DNA of 64,000 nucleotides. Origin: Opitutaceae bacterium EW11. Its GTDB lineage: Bacteria > Verrucomicrobiota > Verrucomicrobiia > Opitutales > Opitutaceae. The translations under genes and the position numbers were made by a program. Below, piece by piece: positions 19,694 through 28,493 of this stretch. Under the pieces are notes generated by a model. That model ran no database searches. It was not told the origin of the DNA and saw only the letters and a list, made by a program, of their open reading frames with translations. The DNA lies in contig QAYY01000010.1 of NCBI GenBank assembly GCA_003054665.1, forward strand, positions 310,001 through 374,000, written 5' to 3'. The stretch's first letter is position 1. Each line of letters starts with the position of its first letter.

Positions 19694-20917
19694 ATGATCC
19701 GTATCAACGAAAACTACACGAAGCTCAAGGCCTCCTACCTGTTTTCCGACATCGCGAAGCGCGTCTCCGCGTACCAGCAGGCAAACCCCGGCAAGCCCGT
19801 GATCCGGCTGGGCATCGGCGACGTGACCGAACCCCTACCCCCGGTTTGTGTGGAGGCGCTTCACGCCGCCACTGCGGAAATGGGGCGCCGTGAGACCTTC
19901 AAAGGCTACGGCCCGGAACAGGGTTACGCGTTCTTGCGTGAGGCCATTGCCCAGAACGACTTCCAGGCCCGCGGGGCCAGGATCGAGCCCGACGAGATCT
20001 TCGTCAGCGACGGGTCCAAGTGCGACTGCGGCAACATCCAGGAGATCTTCTCCAACGACCTACGCCTCGCCATACCCGATCCGGTGTATCCGGTCTACGT
20101 CGACACGAACGTGATGGCGGGCCGCACGGGCGCGAACGTCGACGGCCGTTACGAAGGCATTACCTATCTCGATTGCACGCCAGCCAACGGCTATGTGCCC
20201 CAGGTGCCGTCCGTGGCCGCCGATCTGATTTACCTTTGTTTTCCCAACAACCCGACCGGCGCCGTCGCCACGCGCGCGCAACTCGCAGCCTGGGTCGAGT
20301 ACGCGAAAAAGAACAAGGCCGTCATCCTCTATGATGCGGCGTACGAAGCGTTCATCCGCAATCCCGAGATTCCGCACAGCATCTATGAGATCGACGGCGC
20401 GCGGGACGTCGCGATCGAGTTCCGCAGTTTCTCCAAGACTGCCGGCTTCACCGGCACGCGGTGCGCGTTCACCGTGATACCGAAGACGTTGGTCGCCTAT
20501 GACGCCGCCGGGCGCGCCCAGCCGCTGCACCCGCTCTGGAATCGCCGTCACACCACCAAGTTCAATGGAGTCTCGTACCCCATTCAGAAGGCCGCCGCCG
20601 CGATCTACACCGACGAGGGGAAAAAGCAGACCAAGGCGCTGACGGATTTCTACCTCGGGAACGCCGCGCTGATCCGCCAAGCCGTCTCCAAACTCGGCTT
20701 CACCTGCGTCGGCGGCGAGAACGCGCCGTACATCTGGATCAACACGGGGCGCGACTCGTGGGAGTTTTTCGACCTGCTGCTCAACAAAGCCCAGGTCGTC
20801 TGCACACCCGGCGCAGGCTTTGGCAAATGCGGCGAAGGGCACGTTCGGATCAGCGCGTTCAACAGTCGCGAGAACGTCGTCGCCGCGCTCGAGCGCATTG
20901 CCCAGGCGCTGAAATAG
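19694..20917 (+). CDS. dapL: LL-diaminopimelate aminotransferase
   Basis: 407 residues, a fold-type I aminotransferase. The beginning [20 protein letters not shown] and [14 protein letters not shown] are characteristic of DapL, as are [38 protein letters not shown] and the pyridoxal-phosphate lysine Lys248 in [12 protein letters not shown]. It converts tetrahydrodipicolinate directly to LL-diaminopimelate using glutamate, bypassing the succinylase or acetylase steps of lysine and peptidoglycan precursor synthesis. The route is found in plants, Chlamydiae, Verrucomicrobia and scattered others, which supports a PVC-group origin. Confidence 0.96.
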   Translation: MIRINENYTKLKASYLFSDIAKRVSAYQQANPGKPVIRLGIGDVTEPLPPVCVEALHAATAEMGRRETFKGYGPEQGYAFLREAIAQNDFQARGARIEPDEIFVSDGSKCDCGNIQEIFSNDLRLAIPDPVYPVYVDTNVMAGRTGANVDGRYEGITYLDCTPANGYVPQVPSVAADLIYLCFPNNPTGAVATRAQLAAWVEYAKKNKAVILYDAAYEAFIRNPEIPHSIYEIDGARDVAIEFRSFSKTAGFTGTRCAFTVIPKTLVAYDAAGRAQPLHPLWNRRHTTKFNGVSYPIQKAAAAIYTDEGKKQTKALTDFYLGNAALIRQAVSKLGFTCVGGENAPYIWINTGRDSWEFFDLLLNKAQVVCTPGAGFGKCGEGHVRISAFNSRENVVAALERIAQALK

Positions 20918-20995
20918 GACGGGGGCTCGGCGCTCGTTGCCCTGCACGAATCGCCGCCGGCCGGGCCGAGTTCGTCGTGGAAACCGCCCGGCTTG

Positions 20996-21712
20996 CTACG
21001 CCCTGAGCAGCTCCCCGAGTGTCTGGTCTTTCGTCAGGGCAAACGCCTCCCGCACCGCGAGGAAGCTTTTCCACAGCTCTGAAGGCGAGCCGGCGCGGGG
21101 GAAAACTACGGCCAGATCGTGACCGTCGAAGCGAACTTCCGCGTCGACGCCCGGGAGGGTCAGCGTGCAGTTCCGGCAATCGGACGGATAATCGACCTGC
21201 AGCTCGGAGACCGTGGGATCAAGTCCCTCGATCGCGTCGATCACCTTTTCGACCGGAGCTCCGCGGGTCAGCGCGAACACAACTTCCGTGAACAACCCGC
21301 CGAGGAGCCGATCGCACTCCGGCATCTGGAGAAAGTCCGCGCGGCGGATGCCGTGCAGCGTGCGCGTTACCACATAGTCGCCAGGGTTTGTCTCGGAGAG
21401 GGCGAACGCGATTTCTAGGACAAAATCTTTCGCCGACAGCACAGCCGCGCCCGGACTGAGGTCGAGCGTGAGGTCCTTGCGCTTGTACGCCAGGAGCGTG
21501 CGAGCCTGCTGGAAAAGGCGTTCGCCTTCCTCCGCAAGTTCCGGTGCCGCCAGTTTGGCAAGAAAACCCGAGGTCGCGGAATTCACTGCGTCGGGCACCG
21601 AATGATGGCTCTTCTTGAAACCGGGGAGGGCTTTGACTTGCCCATCGGTGCGTCCCACGAAACGGATCGCCTCAAGGATGCGGGCGGCGGAATCGTTTGA
21701 GGGGCCAGGCAT
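20996..21712 (-). CDS. Conserved-looking hypothetical protein
   Basis: 238 residues, not recognised. It has no signal peptide or membrane segment. The N-terminus has lysine-rich KALPGFKKSHHS, the middle is helical, and the C-terminal third contains a C-x-x-C pair (SDCRNCTLTLPG) within a beta-rich segment, followed by DGHDLAVVFPRAGSP and a final helix. Composition and length look genuinely coding. It converges on dapL (78 bp between stops). The CxxC could be a metal or redox site, but a single pair is weak evidence. Confidence 0.65.
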   Translation of the reverse strand: MPGPSNDSAARILEAIRFVGRTDGQVKALPGFKKSHHSVPDAVNSATSGFLAKLAAPELAEEGERLFQQARTLLAYKRKDLTLDLSPGAAVLSAKDFVLEIAFALSETNPGDYVVTRTLHGIRRADFLQMPECDRLLGGLFTEVVFALTRGAPVEKVIDAIEGLDPTVSELQVDYPSDCRNCTLTLPGVDAEVRFDGHDLAVVFPRAGSPSELWKSFLAVREAFALTKDQTLGELLRA

Positions 21713-21795
21713 TCCCGGCGATCACATGCATCCGCCGCTCTCCCGCGAGGAGAAAAGCGCCCGGCTCTCCGCGCCGCGGCGCTGCGAGGACGAAA

Positions 21796-22086
21796 TCAGG
21801 CCGTCGCACGACCGCTCCGGCGGCACAGGCTGATGATCCCCAGGATCAGCAGCAGCGGAACCCAGATCGGCGCCAGCGCCGTAGCGATCGCAATGACGAC
21901 CGCGAGGATTGGCACGGCGATGGCCGCGATCAGCCCGACGCCGAGGACAACGACGCCCGCCAGCACGCTACCGAACACGAGGACCGCCAGCGCAGCCAAG
22001 GCGATCGGCAGGAGGGCTATCGGCCAAAAATGGGCGATCAACAGCACCGCCGCGGCGACCAACAGAACCTTCAAGAAAGTCTTCAT
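21796..22086 (-). CDS. Small, very hydrophobic membrane protein
   Basis: 96 residues from ATG 22086; the upstream frame is not protein-like. Nearly the whole chain is hydrophobic (three or four membrane segments between residues 3 and 85), starting MKTFLKVLLVAAAVLLI and ending in a short basic tail CRRSGRATA. It has no polar active-site residues. Similar small envelope proteins in other bacteria are linked to phage-shock or stress responses, but no homology is claimed. It lies 83 bp from the preceding hypothetical gene on the same strand. Confidence 0.6.
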   Translation of the reverse strand: MKTFLKVLLVAAAVLLIAHFWPIALLPIALAALAVLVFGSVLAGVVVLGVGLIAAIAVPILAVVIAIATALAPIWVPLLLILGIISLCRRSGRATA

Positions 22087-22413
22087 GCCCAGAGAACCCG
22101 AGAGACTCCGGAAAGTTGCAGCCGGCCGGCGGCGCTCATCCAGCCCCTCCTTGGTCCGTGCGACTCGGCCACCGCACCCCGGCAGAAAAGACAAAACGGC
22201 ACGCGGTGCGAGACACCTACATCGGCAGCCATCCGGAGCTCACGAAAAACATCTCACCAACGATGGTTCCGCCGCTTGTGTTTCGGCCAGCTTCTGGCAC
22301 CTTGGATGAGTTCTTTGAGTAGGCTGCGTCAGGACGTCGATCCCTTGCAGGTGCGGTTCACACGACTCGCGATGCGAGGAGCGGCTTCCGTCGTTCCACT
22401 CTCCCACATTTTT
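22087..22413. other. 327-bp intergenic region upstream of ssrA
   Basis: No protein-like frame is present. The ssrA promoter must lie just ahead of 22414, but no convincing -35/-10 pair was recognised. Confidence 0.45.
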
Positions 22414-22769
22414 GGGGGTGTTCTGGATTCGACCCTTGGTTGGAGCGCGCCGTTGCCGTTCGAGGATGAAGGTTGGCCTCGTTAATCGTCCTTCAAAAAA
22501 ATAACAGGCACATACGAAGAAATGCCCTTGGCTGCTTAAATTAGTAGCCTCGTTTGCCCAGCGACACCTGCTAGCTGGAGCGAACGTCGACAGCAGGCAT
22601 AGTGTGCGGAGCGACTCGCGGTTTGCACACCGTACCTTCACCCGGGAGTTGGCCCGAAACTAAGCGCGTGGGATCGCGTGGTTCGGGCGAGACTAAAATC
22701 TCACTACAACGGTAGACGCGGCGAGTGAAGGTCAGGGGCACGCGGGTTCAACTCCCGCCACCTCCACCA
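22414..22769 (+). ncRNA. ssrA: Transfer-messenger RNA (tmRNA)
   Basis: 356 nt. The 5' end GGGGGTGTTCTGGATTCGAC and the 3' end with T-arm GCGGGTTCAACTCCCGC and acceptor CACCTCC-ACCA are diagnostic. The acceptor arms GGGGGTG (22414-22420) and CACCTCC (22759-22765) pair fully with a G-U at position 3, the alanine identity element; CCA is encoded. The tag frame ends GCT GCT TAA at 22531-22539. By analogy with other tmRNAs (ATAAC followed by GGC), the resume codon is probably GGC at 22507, giving the tag GTYEEMPLAA. tmRNA with SmpB rescues stalled ribosomes and marks the product for proteolysis. The 3' end is tandemly duplicated downstream. Confidence 0.95.
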
Positions 22770-23276
22770 TTTCGAAAGCCCTTCGCTGCTCACGCGGCGA
22801 AGGGCTTTTTCGTGCCCCTTCCCGGCGCGAGTTGACCCCGCTCTCACGGTCCGCTTCGCGGCCCTACGCGGGTGTCGGGCGAGCCTTTCGCTTCGCTCCA
22901 GGCTGAACAACTCCCGCCACCTCCACCATTTCGAAAGCCCTTCGTTGCTCACGCGGCGAAGGGCTTTTTCGTGCCCCTTCCCGGCGCGAGTTGACCCGCT
23001 CTCACGGTCCGCTTCGCGGCCCTACGTGGGTGTCGGGCGAGCCTTTCGCTTCGCTCCAGGCTGAACAACTCCCGCCACCTCCACCATTTCGAAAGCCCTT
23101 CGTTGCTCACGCGGCGAAGGGCTTTTTCGTGCCCCTTCCCGGCGCGAGTTGACCCCGCTCTCACGGTCCGCTTCGCGGCCCTACGCGGGTGTCGGGCGAG
23201 CCTTTCGCTTCGCTCCAGGCTGAACAACTCCCGCCACCTCCACCATTTCGAAAGCCCTTCGTTGCTCACGCGGCGA
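22749..23276 (+). repeat. Tandem array of the tmRNA 3' end plus terminator (159-bp unit, ~3.3 copies)
   Basis: Copies begin at CAACTCCCGCC: 22749 (inside ssrA), 22908, 23066 and 23225; the last is cut at 23276. Unit length is 159, 158 and 159 bp, with only a few substitutions (for example TTCGCTG against TTCGTTG) and one missing C. Each unit carries the last 21 nt of ssrA including encoded CCA, the terminator hairpin, and ~100 bp of spacer rich in GCTTCGC. There is no integrase or other protein gene inside it. Apparent open frames across the array are artefacts of the repeat. Confidence 0.95.
22776..22810 (+). terminator. ssrA terminator, repeated in the downstream array
   Basis: AAGCCCTTCGC (22776-22786) pairs with GCGAAGGGCTT (22797-22807), followed by a T-run to 22810. 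Near-identical intact copies recur about 159 and 317 bp downstream, within array copies 2 and 3. In copy 4 the hairpin is truncated at 23276. Confidence 0.9.
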
Positions 23277-23308
23277 CGGTTCCCGCGACTTCTGAAACAC
23301 GCCCTACG

Positions 23309-24730
23309 CTACAGCACAAATCCCGCCGGGAGTTGGGCCTTCACGACAGAGGGAAGGATCTGTTTCCAATCACTCAGCGTGAGCGTCTTCGTTGTCGATT
23401 GGCCGCCACCGGTGCGTATGTCGTAGAACACATCCACGCCGTTCGTCAGATCGATGTCTGCGCCGATGGCGGAACCCCGGAACACTCCATTCGAACCTTC
23501 GCCGTGAATACGCACGGTCGAATTTGGAGCGTTGATGATGCCGCTGAAGCTCTTCCCGTTGCCGACATGAGTGACCACCTCGCCGGCCTTCGCGATGTTG
23601 ATCACCAGGCTGCTGGGTGCCCAGCTCCCGGCTACCATATCGAGATGGACTTTGTCGTTGGAGTAGATCTGCAGAGTGGATCCGGCCGGGATATCGACCG
23701 ATCCCTGAATATTCAGCTGCTGATCGATAATGATAATGACGTTTCCCAGCACTTTCAGTCCACCGTTCGCCGTGGCCGTGGTGTTCTTGTAATAGTAATA
23801 GGTGGTCGTCCCAGCCCTCCCGATCGTCGTATTCGAAAGGTTCCGACGCGCATTGTCGTTCTGCCCGACATAATAGATTGGGTCGCCCGCACTGGTTGAG
23901 CCGGTGGCGGTCATATTCTGGTCTCCGCCGGTCGGCCGTGCCGGCAGCGGGGGCGTGACCGGATCGGGAAAGGCGTAATCGAAATCCGTGCCCACGAGCT
24001 TGGTATCGAACTGCACACCGGTATCCGTGTTGGGTCCGTTCAAAGTCGGGCTGCGCCAGGAATTGGAAGTGTCGGGTACGCTGTTGGCGACGGACCCGCC
24101 CCCCGTCTTGATCACGCCGTCGATAATCGCGTTGTTCAGCTGGATCGCGTTGTTGTTTGCGCTTCCGACTCCGACTCCGGCGTCAAACCCGCGGTTGAAC
24201 GCCCAATCCGGCAAACCATTGCTGCTATCGTAGCTCGCCACTCGGATATGGGTCGTGGGATCGGAATTTCCCGACTCGTTGAAACTGATGCTATTCTTCG
24301 CCGCCAGCGCGAATCCCGGGGAAGCGCCGCTGCCGGGGCTCTTGGAGAAGATCACCTCCACGGCTTGCTCCACCTCGAGGCCGTTCGAATGCCGAACGCG
24401 TCCCAGCGACCTGACGGTGTACCGCCCCGCGGTCGGGTTGTCCGGCGTCACCACGGCCACAAAGCTGCCGGTGACGTTGCCGAGCGGAATCCCGGTTTGC
24501 TTCTGGGTATTGTCCGTGAGTTCGCCGAGCTTGTCCCGATCGATCGCGCGAGCCAGAGAATCGACCCCGGCCTCAGCCAGGTGGAAAGCTTCCGTTTTCA
24601 TCTGCCCGCGCACGGAGCTTCTGTATTCGTTGTTCACCGTCGTCAGCAGCGCGGCCAACGTGAGCAGGATCACCGTGCCGAAGACGATGGCGGTGATAAG
24701 GGCGGAGCCTCTGCGGGCACGCAGTTTCAT
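23309..24730 (-). CDS. PilX-like type IV pilus-associated protein
   Basis: 473 residues. The N-terminus RRGSALITAIVFGTVILLTLAALLTT, followed by YRSSVRGQMKTEAFHLAEAGVDSLARA, is the PilX_N pattern (a basic residue, then a membrane helix, then AEAG), but without a canonical G/FTLxE cleavage site. The long remainder is a Gly/Asn/Thr-rich beta-type domain with no catalytic motif (repeats such as NTTIGRAGTTTYYYYKNTTAT). Its start codon overlaps the stop of the upstream gene (ATGA, 24727-24730), indicating translational coupling. It is probably a minor pilin or pseudopilus tip component. It is much longer than PilX of Pseudomonas or Neisseria. Confidence 0.7.
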   Translation of the reverse strand: MKLRARRGSALITAIVFGTVILLTLAALLTTVNNEYRSSVRGQMKTEAFHLAEAGVDSLARAIDRDKLGELTDNTQKQTGIPLGNVTGSFVAVVTPDNPTAGRYTVRSLGRVRHSNGLEVEQAVEVIFSKSPGSGASPGFALAAKNSISFNESGNSDPTTHIRVASYDSSNGLPDWAFNRGFDAGVGVGSANNNAIQLNNAIIDGVIKTGGGSVANSVPDTSNSWRSPTLNGPNTDTGVQFDTKLVGTDFDYAFPDPVTPPLPARPTGGDQNMTATGSTSAGDPIYYVGQNDNARRNLSNTTIGRAGTTTYYYYKNTTATANGGLKVLGNVIIIIDQQLNIQGSVDIPAGSTLQIYSNDKVHLDMVAGSWAPSSLVINIAKAGEVVTHVGNGKSFSGIINAPNSTVRIHGEGSNGVFRGSAIGADIDLTNGVDVFYDIRTGGGQSTTKTLTLSDWKQILPSVVKAQLPAGFVL

Positions 24731-25284
24731 GGAAATGAGATTCGACGCAGTTGAAAGGTGGCTAGCGTGTACTGGCGATTGTCGGGGCTTCCTGAATACG
24801 CTCTCGGTAGAGAGGGCGTGACGAGCACACTGATCGCGTTCACCGCTGAGGGGGCCAAAGTCTCGATCGAACTTCCCGCCATCTTTCTTTGGTAGTACTT
24901 GAACGTCGCCCCTTCGATACCGCGAACAATCGGCCGGCGATTCCCGTCCTCCGTGCGGACTATCGCATGCGCCGAGGAATCATATTCGTAGCTGACCTCG
25001 CGCGTCGTGCTGGCGTCGTCGTTGTAATAGCGAACTTTGATCCTAAAAAGCGTCGGCGTGCTCGTGATCACATTCTGCGTATTGCGGAGATCTAAAGCCA
25101 GTTGCTGCTCCGCCAACTCGAGCCGGGACTTGGTCGCCATCACGTCGCTCGTGGCATAGGTGCCCCGTTGTAGCCCGATGAACACGCTGAACACGCCGGC
25201 AAGAACCAGGCTGGACACGAACATCGAGACCAGAAGCTCCGCGAGCGTGAATCCGCCCCGGGAACAGCGCAGACAAGAAGACAT
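24727..25284 (-). CDS. PilW-like prepilin with N-methylation motif
   Basis: 185 residues from ATG 25284. The prepilin peptidase/N-methylation site is GGFTLAELLVSMFVSSLVLA (cleavage after the glycine, Glu at +5). The soluble domain (YYNDDASTTREVSYEYD, then EGATFKYYQR) is of the PilW/GspJ type. A GTG at 25293 overlaps the stop of the preceding gene (GTGA) and may be the real, coupled start. The order PilV-like, PilW-like, PilX-like, with overlapping stops and starts, matches minor-pilin operons. Confidence 0.85.
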   Translation of the reverse strand: MSSCLRCSRGGFTLAELLVSMFVSSLVLAGVFSVFIGLQRGTYATSDVMATKSRLELAEQQLALDLRNTQNVITSTPTLFRIKVRYYNDDASTTREVSYEYDSSAHAIVRTEDGNRRPIVRGIEGATFKYYQRKMAGSSIETLAPSAVNAISVLVTPSLPRAYSGSPDNRQYTLATFQLRRISFP

Positions 25285-25289
25285 GTTCT

Positions 25290-25739
25290 TCACGAGGAGA
25301 TTCCCTTGCTGGCGAGCCCATTTCGATAGAAGTGCGACCAGCACCGGACGGAATGCGCGTGAGCGCCCTCGGTCCAGGAAACCGTTACGGTCACTTGGAT
25401 GAAGTCCGCATCCGTCTCGGATTTCTCCGCCTCCCAGGTGAACGTCTGCGAACCGGAAACGCTGGTGTCGGTTATCGTTCCTCGGTTGGTGGCACTGTTG
25501 TTCAACTGCCCAACAAGGGTGTCGAACGAGAGCGCCCGCAAAGCCTCCATTCGTGTATTCATCAGGCTCGTGGCCCTAAAGGTCGCCTTTGCGGTATGCG
25601 CCGTGCGGAAGGCGAAGAGATAGCACGAGATCGCGCCCGCGAAGAGGATCGCAAACACGAGCATGGCGATCATCACCTCGACCAACGTGAGGCCACGTCG
25701 GGCTCGTCGACACGCGGAAAGCTTGGATAGCGGAGACAT
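25290..25739 (-). CDS. PilV-like prepilin with N-methylation motif
   Basis: 149 residues. RRGLTLVEVMIAMLVFAILFAGA is a class III/IV prepilin signal (cleavage before the Leu, Glu at +5) with the usual hydrophobic assembly helix. The remaining globular domain is small and has TFTWEAEKSETDADFIQVTVTVSW near its end, as in PilV/GspI-like minor pilins. It is the first gene of the three-gene minor-pilin set; its stop TGA (25290-25292) overlaps the possible GTG start of the next gene. No ATPase, platform protein or prepilin peptidase is in the window, so the assembly machinery must be elsewhere. Confidence 0.85.
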   Translation of the reverse strand: MSPLSKLSACRRARRGLTLVEVMIAMLVFAILFAGAISCYLFAFRTAHTAKATFRATSLMNTRMEALRALSFDTLVGQLNNSATNRGTITDTSVSGSQTFTWEAEKSETDADFIQVTVTVSWTEGAHAHSVRCWSHFYRNGLASKGISS

Positions 25740-26382
25740 TCTCAGGTTTCAGTTGTGGGGAAGGCAGGTGACCTGCGCCGCCATTTAGCGGCAACAACAC
25801 AGCCGCACGCCTTAGCAACGGCAATGTCTTTTCATGCCTCCGACGGTAAAGGGGCTGTCATTTTTCTCCTCGCCTACAGAGGAGAGGCACGCATCCACAA
25901 TGTATCCACTTTCCGCGCCATCGGCGCCCTCCTCTGACATCGCGGCGGAGGCTCCTCGTTTATCGACACTCTGTCAACTATCGGGTTTTGAGGACGTCCG
26001 GCTGCTTCGCCGCCAGATCCTCTACAAGACACCATTCGCGGGCAGAGAAACCAGCCTTCCGCGCCGGTGGTAAGTGCGTCGATTCGGACTCGTCGTAACG
26101 GCGACAGGAAATATTCGACGGCTTATCTGCCCCATGCACTTTCAGGAATAGTCTACGCGCTACAGCGATCACCCCTTACGTTGTGTCTGAACGATAGTTT
26201 CCTGAGCTGATGCAGGGGCCCCTCACGTACACTGTCGCTATCCATTCCGCGTTTACGAAGAACGGAGAAGCAAGTCATCGCCGTCCCCTGCTCTCGGCTA
26301 CGCTGCGCGGCGAGAGGAAATGAAATAGGAACCGCAGCCCCAGACGATTACACCAATAGATAGAATGTCCGCAGTAAGAAGT
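25740..26382. other. 643-bp intergenic region upstream of the pilin genes
   Basis: No convincing gene: the short frames have no protein features. It is flanked by two minus-strand genes and should hold the pilin-operon promoter near 25740. No repeat or RNA structure was recognised. Confidence 0.5.
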
Positions 26383-26778
26383 TCATACAGTTCCGTGCGA
26401 GCATAGCTTTCCATTTCCGCTACAAGCAGGCAGACATTCCTGATCGGCAGGACTAACACTGACATCAACGATCCTTCGTATGAGCACTGAATCCCATACG
26501 TCTGTCGGGATCGAAGCTTCGACTTCCGAGGGCCCGGCTTTTCCGGCGATGTTTACCACCACGCGCCAGGAGGAACTCCCCCGTCCCGGATGCATCTCCG
26601 CGCGATGAACGACACCCGCTACGCGCGGCCAGCCAGCTGCGATTCGGTACCGATGAAATTCTTTCCACGAGAAGACGGTGAGAGGGAAGAGCACCAGAAC
26701 CATCGATAGCAGCACGATCACCATCAGGGCCCAAACCGAACCGTCGGGCAGCCCGGGATTCTCACGACGAAGATTCAT
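26383..26778 (-). CDS. DUF3592-like membrane protein
   Basis: 131 residues. One membrane segment at about 15-38 (VWALMVIVLLSMVLVLFPLTV) is followed by GWPRVAGVVHRAEMH, the pattern of DUF3592 proteins (W-P-x-x-x-G-x-V). The C-terminal part (SVSPADQECLPACSGNGK) lacks the second transmembrane helix usual in that family, so the gene may be short or degraded. No function is known. The ATG lacks a clear ribosome-binding site. Confidence 0.5.
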   Translation of the reverse strand: MNLRRENPGLPDGSVWALMVIVLLSMVLVLFPLTVFSWKEFHRYRIAAGWPRVAGVVHRAEMHPGRGSSSWRVVVNIAGKAGPSEVEASIPTDVWDSVLIRRIVDVSVSPADQECLPACSGNGKLCSHGTV

Positions 26779-26972
26779 GGATCAGTCGCTTTGTTGTAAC
26801 GTCAGCTGCATCGGATACCATCCAGAATCTGTCCATCGGATATTTGTTCTGAGGCAGAGCCTCTCCAGGATCACGCAAGAGAGAGGAACTCCACCCCGAA
26901 GCCGACCTCGGGAGACAGTGTGCGCCACCCAGCCAACCAATCCGCGACGGCAGTCCTCGCGGCTGGGATCGC

Positions 26973-28325
26973 TCACCTCACATCTTCTGAGGGCGGAGGG
27001 GCGGACGTTTCGACGGAGGCGCTCCAGCGGTCCAGTTCCTTCAGTTCGCGGCGCTGCTTGGGGAGGCACTCGGGATAGTTGCGGCGGATGAAGCCGATCG
27101 CCTTCTCGCGCAGTTCGCACTGCAGGTTGAACGAGGCTCCGGGGTCCGGCGCGCTGGCGAGCACGCGGACTTCCATGCTGCTCTGGTCGGCATTCGTCAC
27201 CTGCACGCCGAATACTTGTTTGTCCCAGAATGCCGACTTCGCGATCTCGCCTTGTAGATAATCGCGCAGCTCCGAAACCGGCAGCGAGAAGTCCACACGC
27301 AGGGTCATGGGCGAAAGCATATTCGTCGCAACGCGGGTCCAGTTCTGGAACGGCTTCTCTATAAAATAGCTGATCGGAAGCACGATCCGTCGGTTGTCCC
27401 ACACTCTCACCACGACGTACGTCAGAGTGATTTCTTCCACGTTGCCGACGTCCCCTTCGACGAGCACGAGGTCGCCGATGCGCACCGGCTGGGTCAGCGC
27501 GATCTGCATGCCGGCGAAGAGATTCCCCAGGCTCCGCTGGGCCGCAAAACCCGCGATGATGCCGGCAATGCCCGCCGACGCCAAAAGGCTCCGGCCCACG
27601 TCGCGCACTTCCTCGAAGGTCATCAGCACCGCCGAAACGGCGAAGACCATCACGAGCGCAAGCGCCACTTTGCGCAGGACCCGCACCCGGGTGAACAGCG
27701 CGCGTTCGGCCGGCGTGCTCGGCACACGCGGCCCGATCACCGCCGCATCCACCAACAGAATGGCCCGGCGCAGTATCCAGGTCAGTGCGACAATCAGTCC
27801 GATGCTCAGCACTTTGTTCAGAATGTCGCGGGCCTCCGACGCCACGGCGGAGGTGCGGGTGAACAAGAACAACGCCACGATCGGCACGGTCACGCGCAGC
27901 GCCGTCCCGATGAGCGGGAGCACGACGTCGTCCAAACGGCTTTTGCTTGCCGCCGCCACATGCTGAAGCCGCCGGTCGATCACCCGGGCGGCGCGGAAGA
28001 CGAACCAGAGGAGCGAAATAAACACGCCTGCCGAGGCGATTCGCCAGAGCACGGCGTCGATCCATTTCCAGTCCCCCGGAACCCAGTCGCTTGTCAGGGC
28101 CACGTGCGCCACCGCCCAGAGCCCGTAATACCAGACGAGGAGCGAGAGCGGGCCGATGCTCGTGTGCAGGATTTCCTGACGGAGACGCCGGTCCGCTTCG
28201 TCAGGCATCGGTCTCACGGAATGCGCGAAGCGCCGCATCACGCGCCGCACAAGCCAGACAAAGAGCGCGGTGACAAGAAGCAGCCCGGCAATCAGCTGCA
28301 CGCGTGGACTGTCGATCAGGTTCAC
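26973..28325 (-). CDS. MscS-family mechanosensitive channel
   Basis: 450 residues from GTG 28325, which has GAGAG six bases upstream; the 50 extra upstream codons look untranslated. There are five to six membrane helices before the conserved pore helix and beta-domain junction: SLLASAGIAGIIAGFAAQRS, LGNLFAGMQIALTQPVRIGD, then the beta domain with LVLVEGDVGNVEEITLTYV and VLPISYF. A cytoplasmic alpha/beta domain (~350-440) ends the protein. It would open under membrane tension and release solutes on hypo-osmotic shock. It is longer than E. coli MscS (286 residues) because of extra N-terminal helices. It follows the AI-2E/EmrAB genes on the same strand. Confidence 0.93.
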   Translation of the reverse strand: MNLIDSPRVQLIAGLLLVTALFVWLVRRVMRRFAHSVRPMPDEADRRLRQEILHTSIGPLSLLVWYYGLWAVAHVALTSDWVPGDWKWIDAVLWRIASAGVFISLLWFVFRAARVIDRRLQHVAAASKSRLDDVVLPLIGTALRVTVPIVALFLFTRTSAVASEARDILNKVLSIGLIVALTWILRRAILLVDAAVIGPRVPSTPAERALFTRVRVLRKVALALVMVFAVSAVLMTFEEVRDVGRSLLASAGIAGIIAGFAAQRSLGNLFAGMQIALTQPVRIGDLVLVEGDVGNVEEITLTYVVVRVWDNRRIVLPISYFIEKPFQNWTRVATNMLSPMTLRVDFSLPVSELRDYLQGEIAKSAFWDKQVFGVQVTNADQSSMEVRVLASAPDPGASFNLQCELREKAIGFIRRNYPECLPKQRRELKELDRWSASVETSAPPPSEDVR

Positions 28326-28493
28326 CGCATACTCTCGCGGCGGCGCAGCCGGTTGGAAATGGGACCTCCTCCCGACCGGTGAACCGGCGGATTCGCGCCG
28401 GGCAGGCCAGGGACAATCCCCGGTGCCGCTCCGAACGCGATCGCTACACGTCGCGGCAGCGTTCCGCGACTCCATCCACGCGGGATAGCCGGT

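Noticed and set aside
22704-23269. Open frames on the minus strand with repeated GLSKWWRWREL peptides
   Set aside because: They are antisense translations of the tmRNA 3' end and its tandem copies, not proteins.
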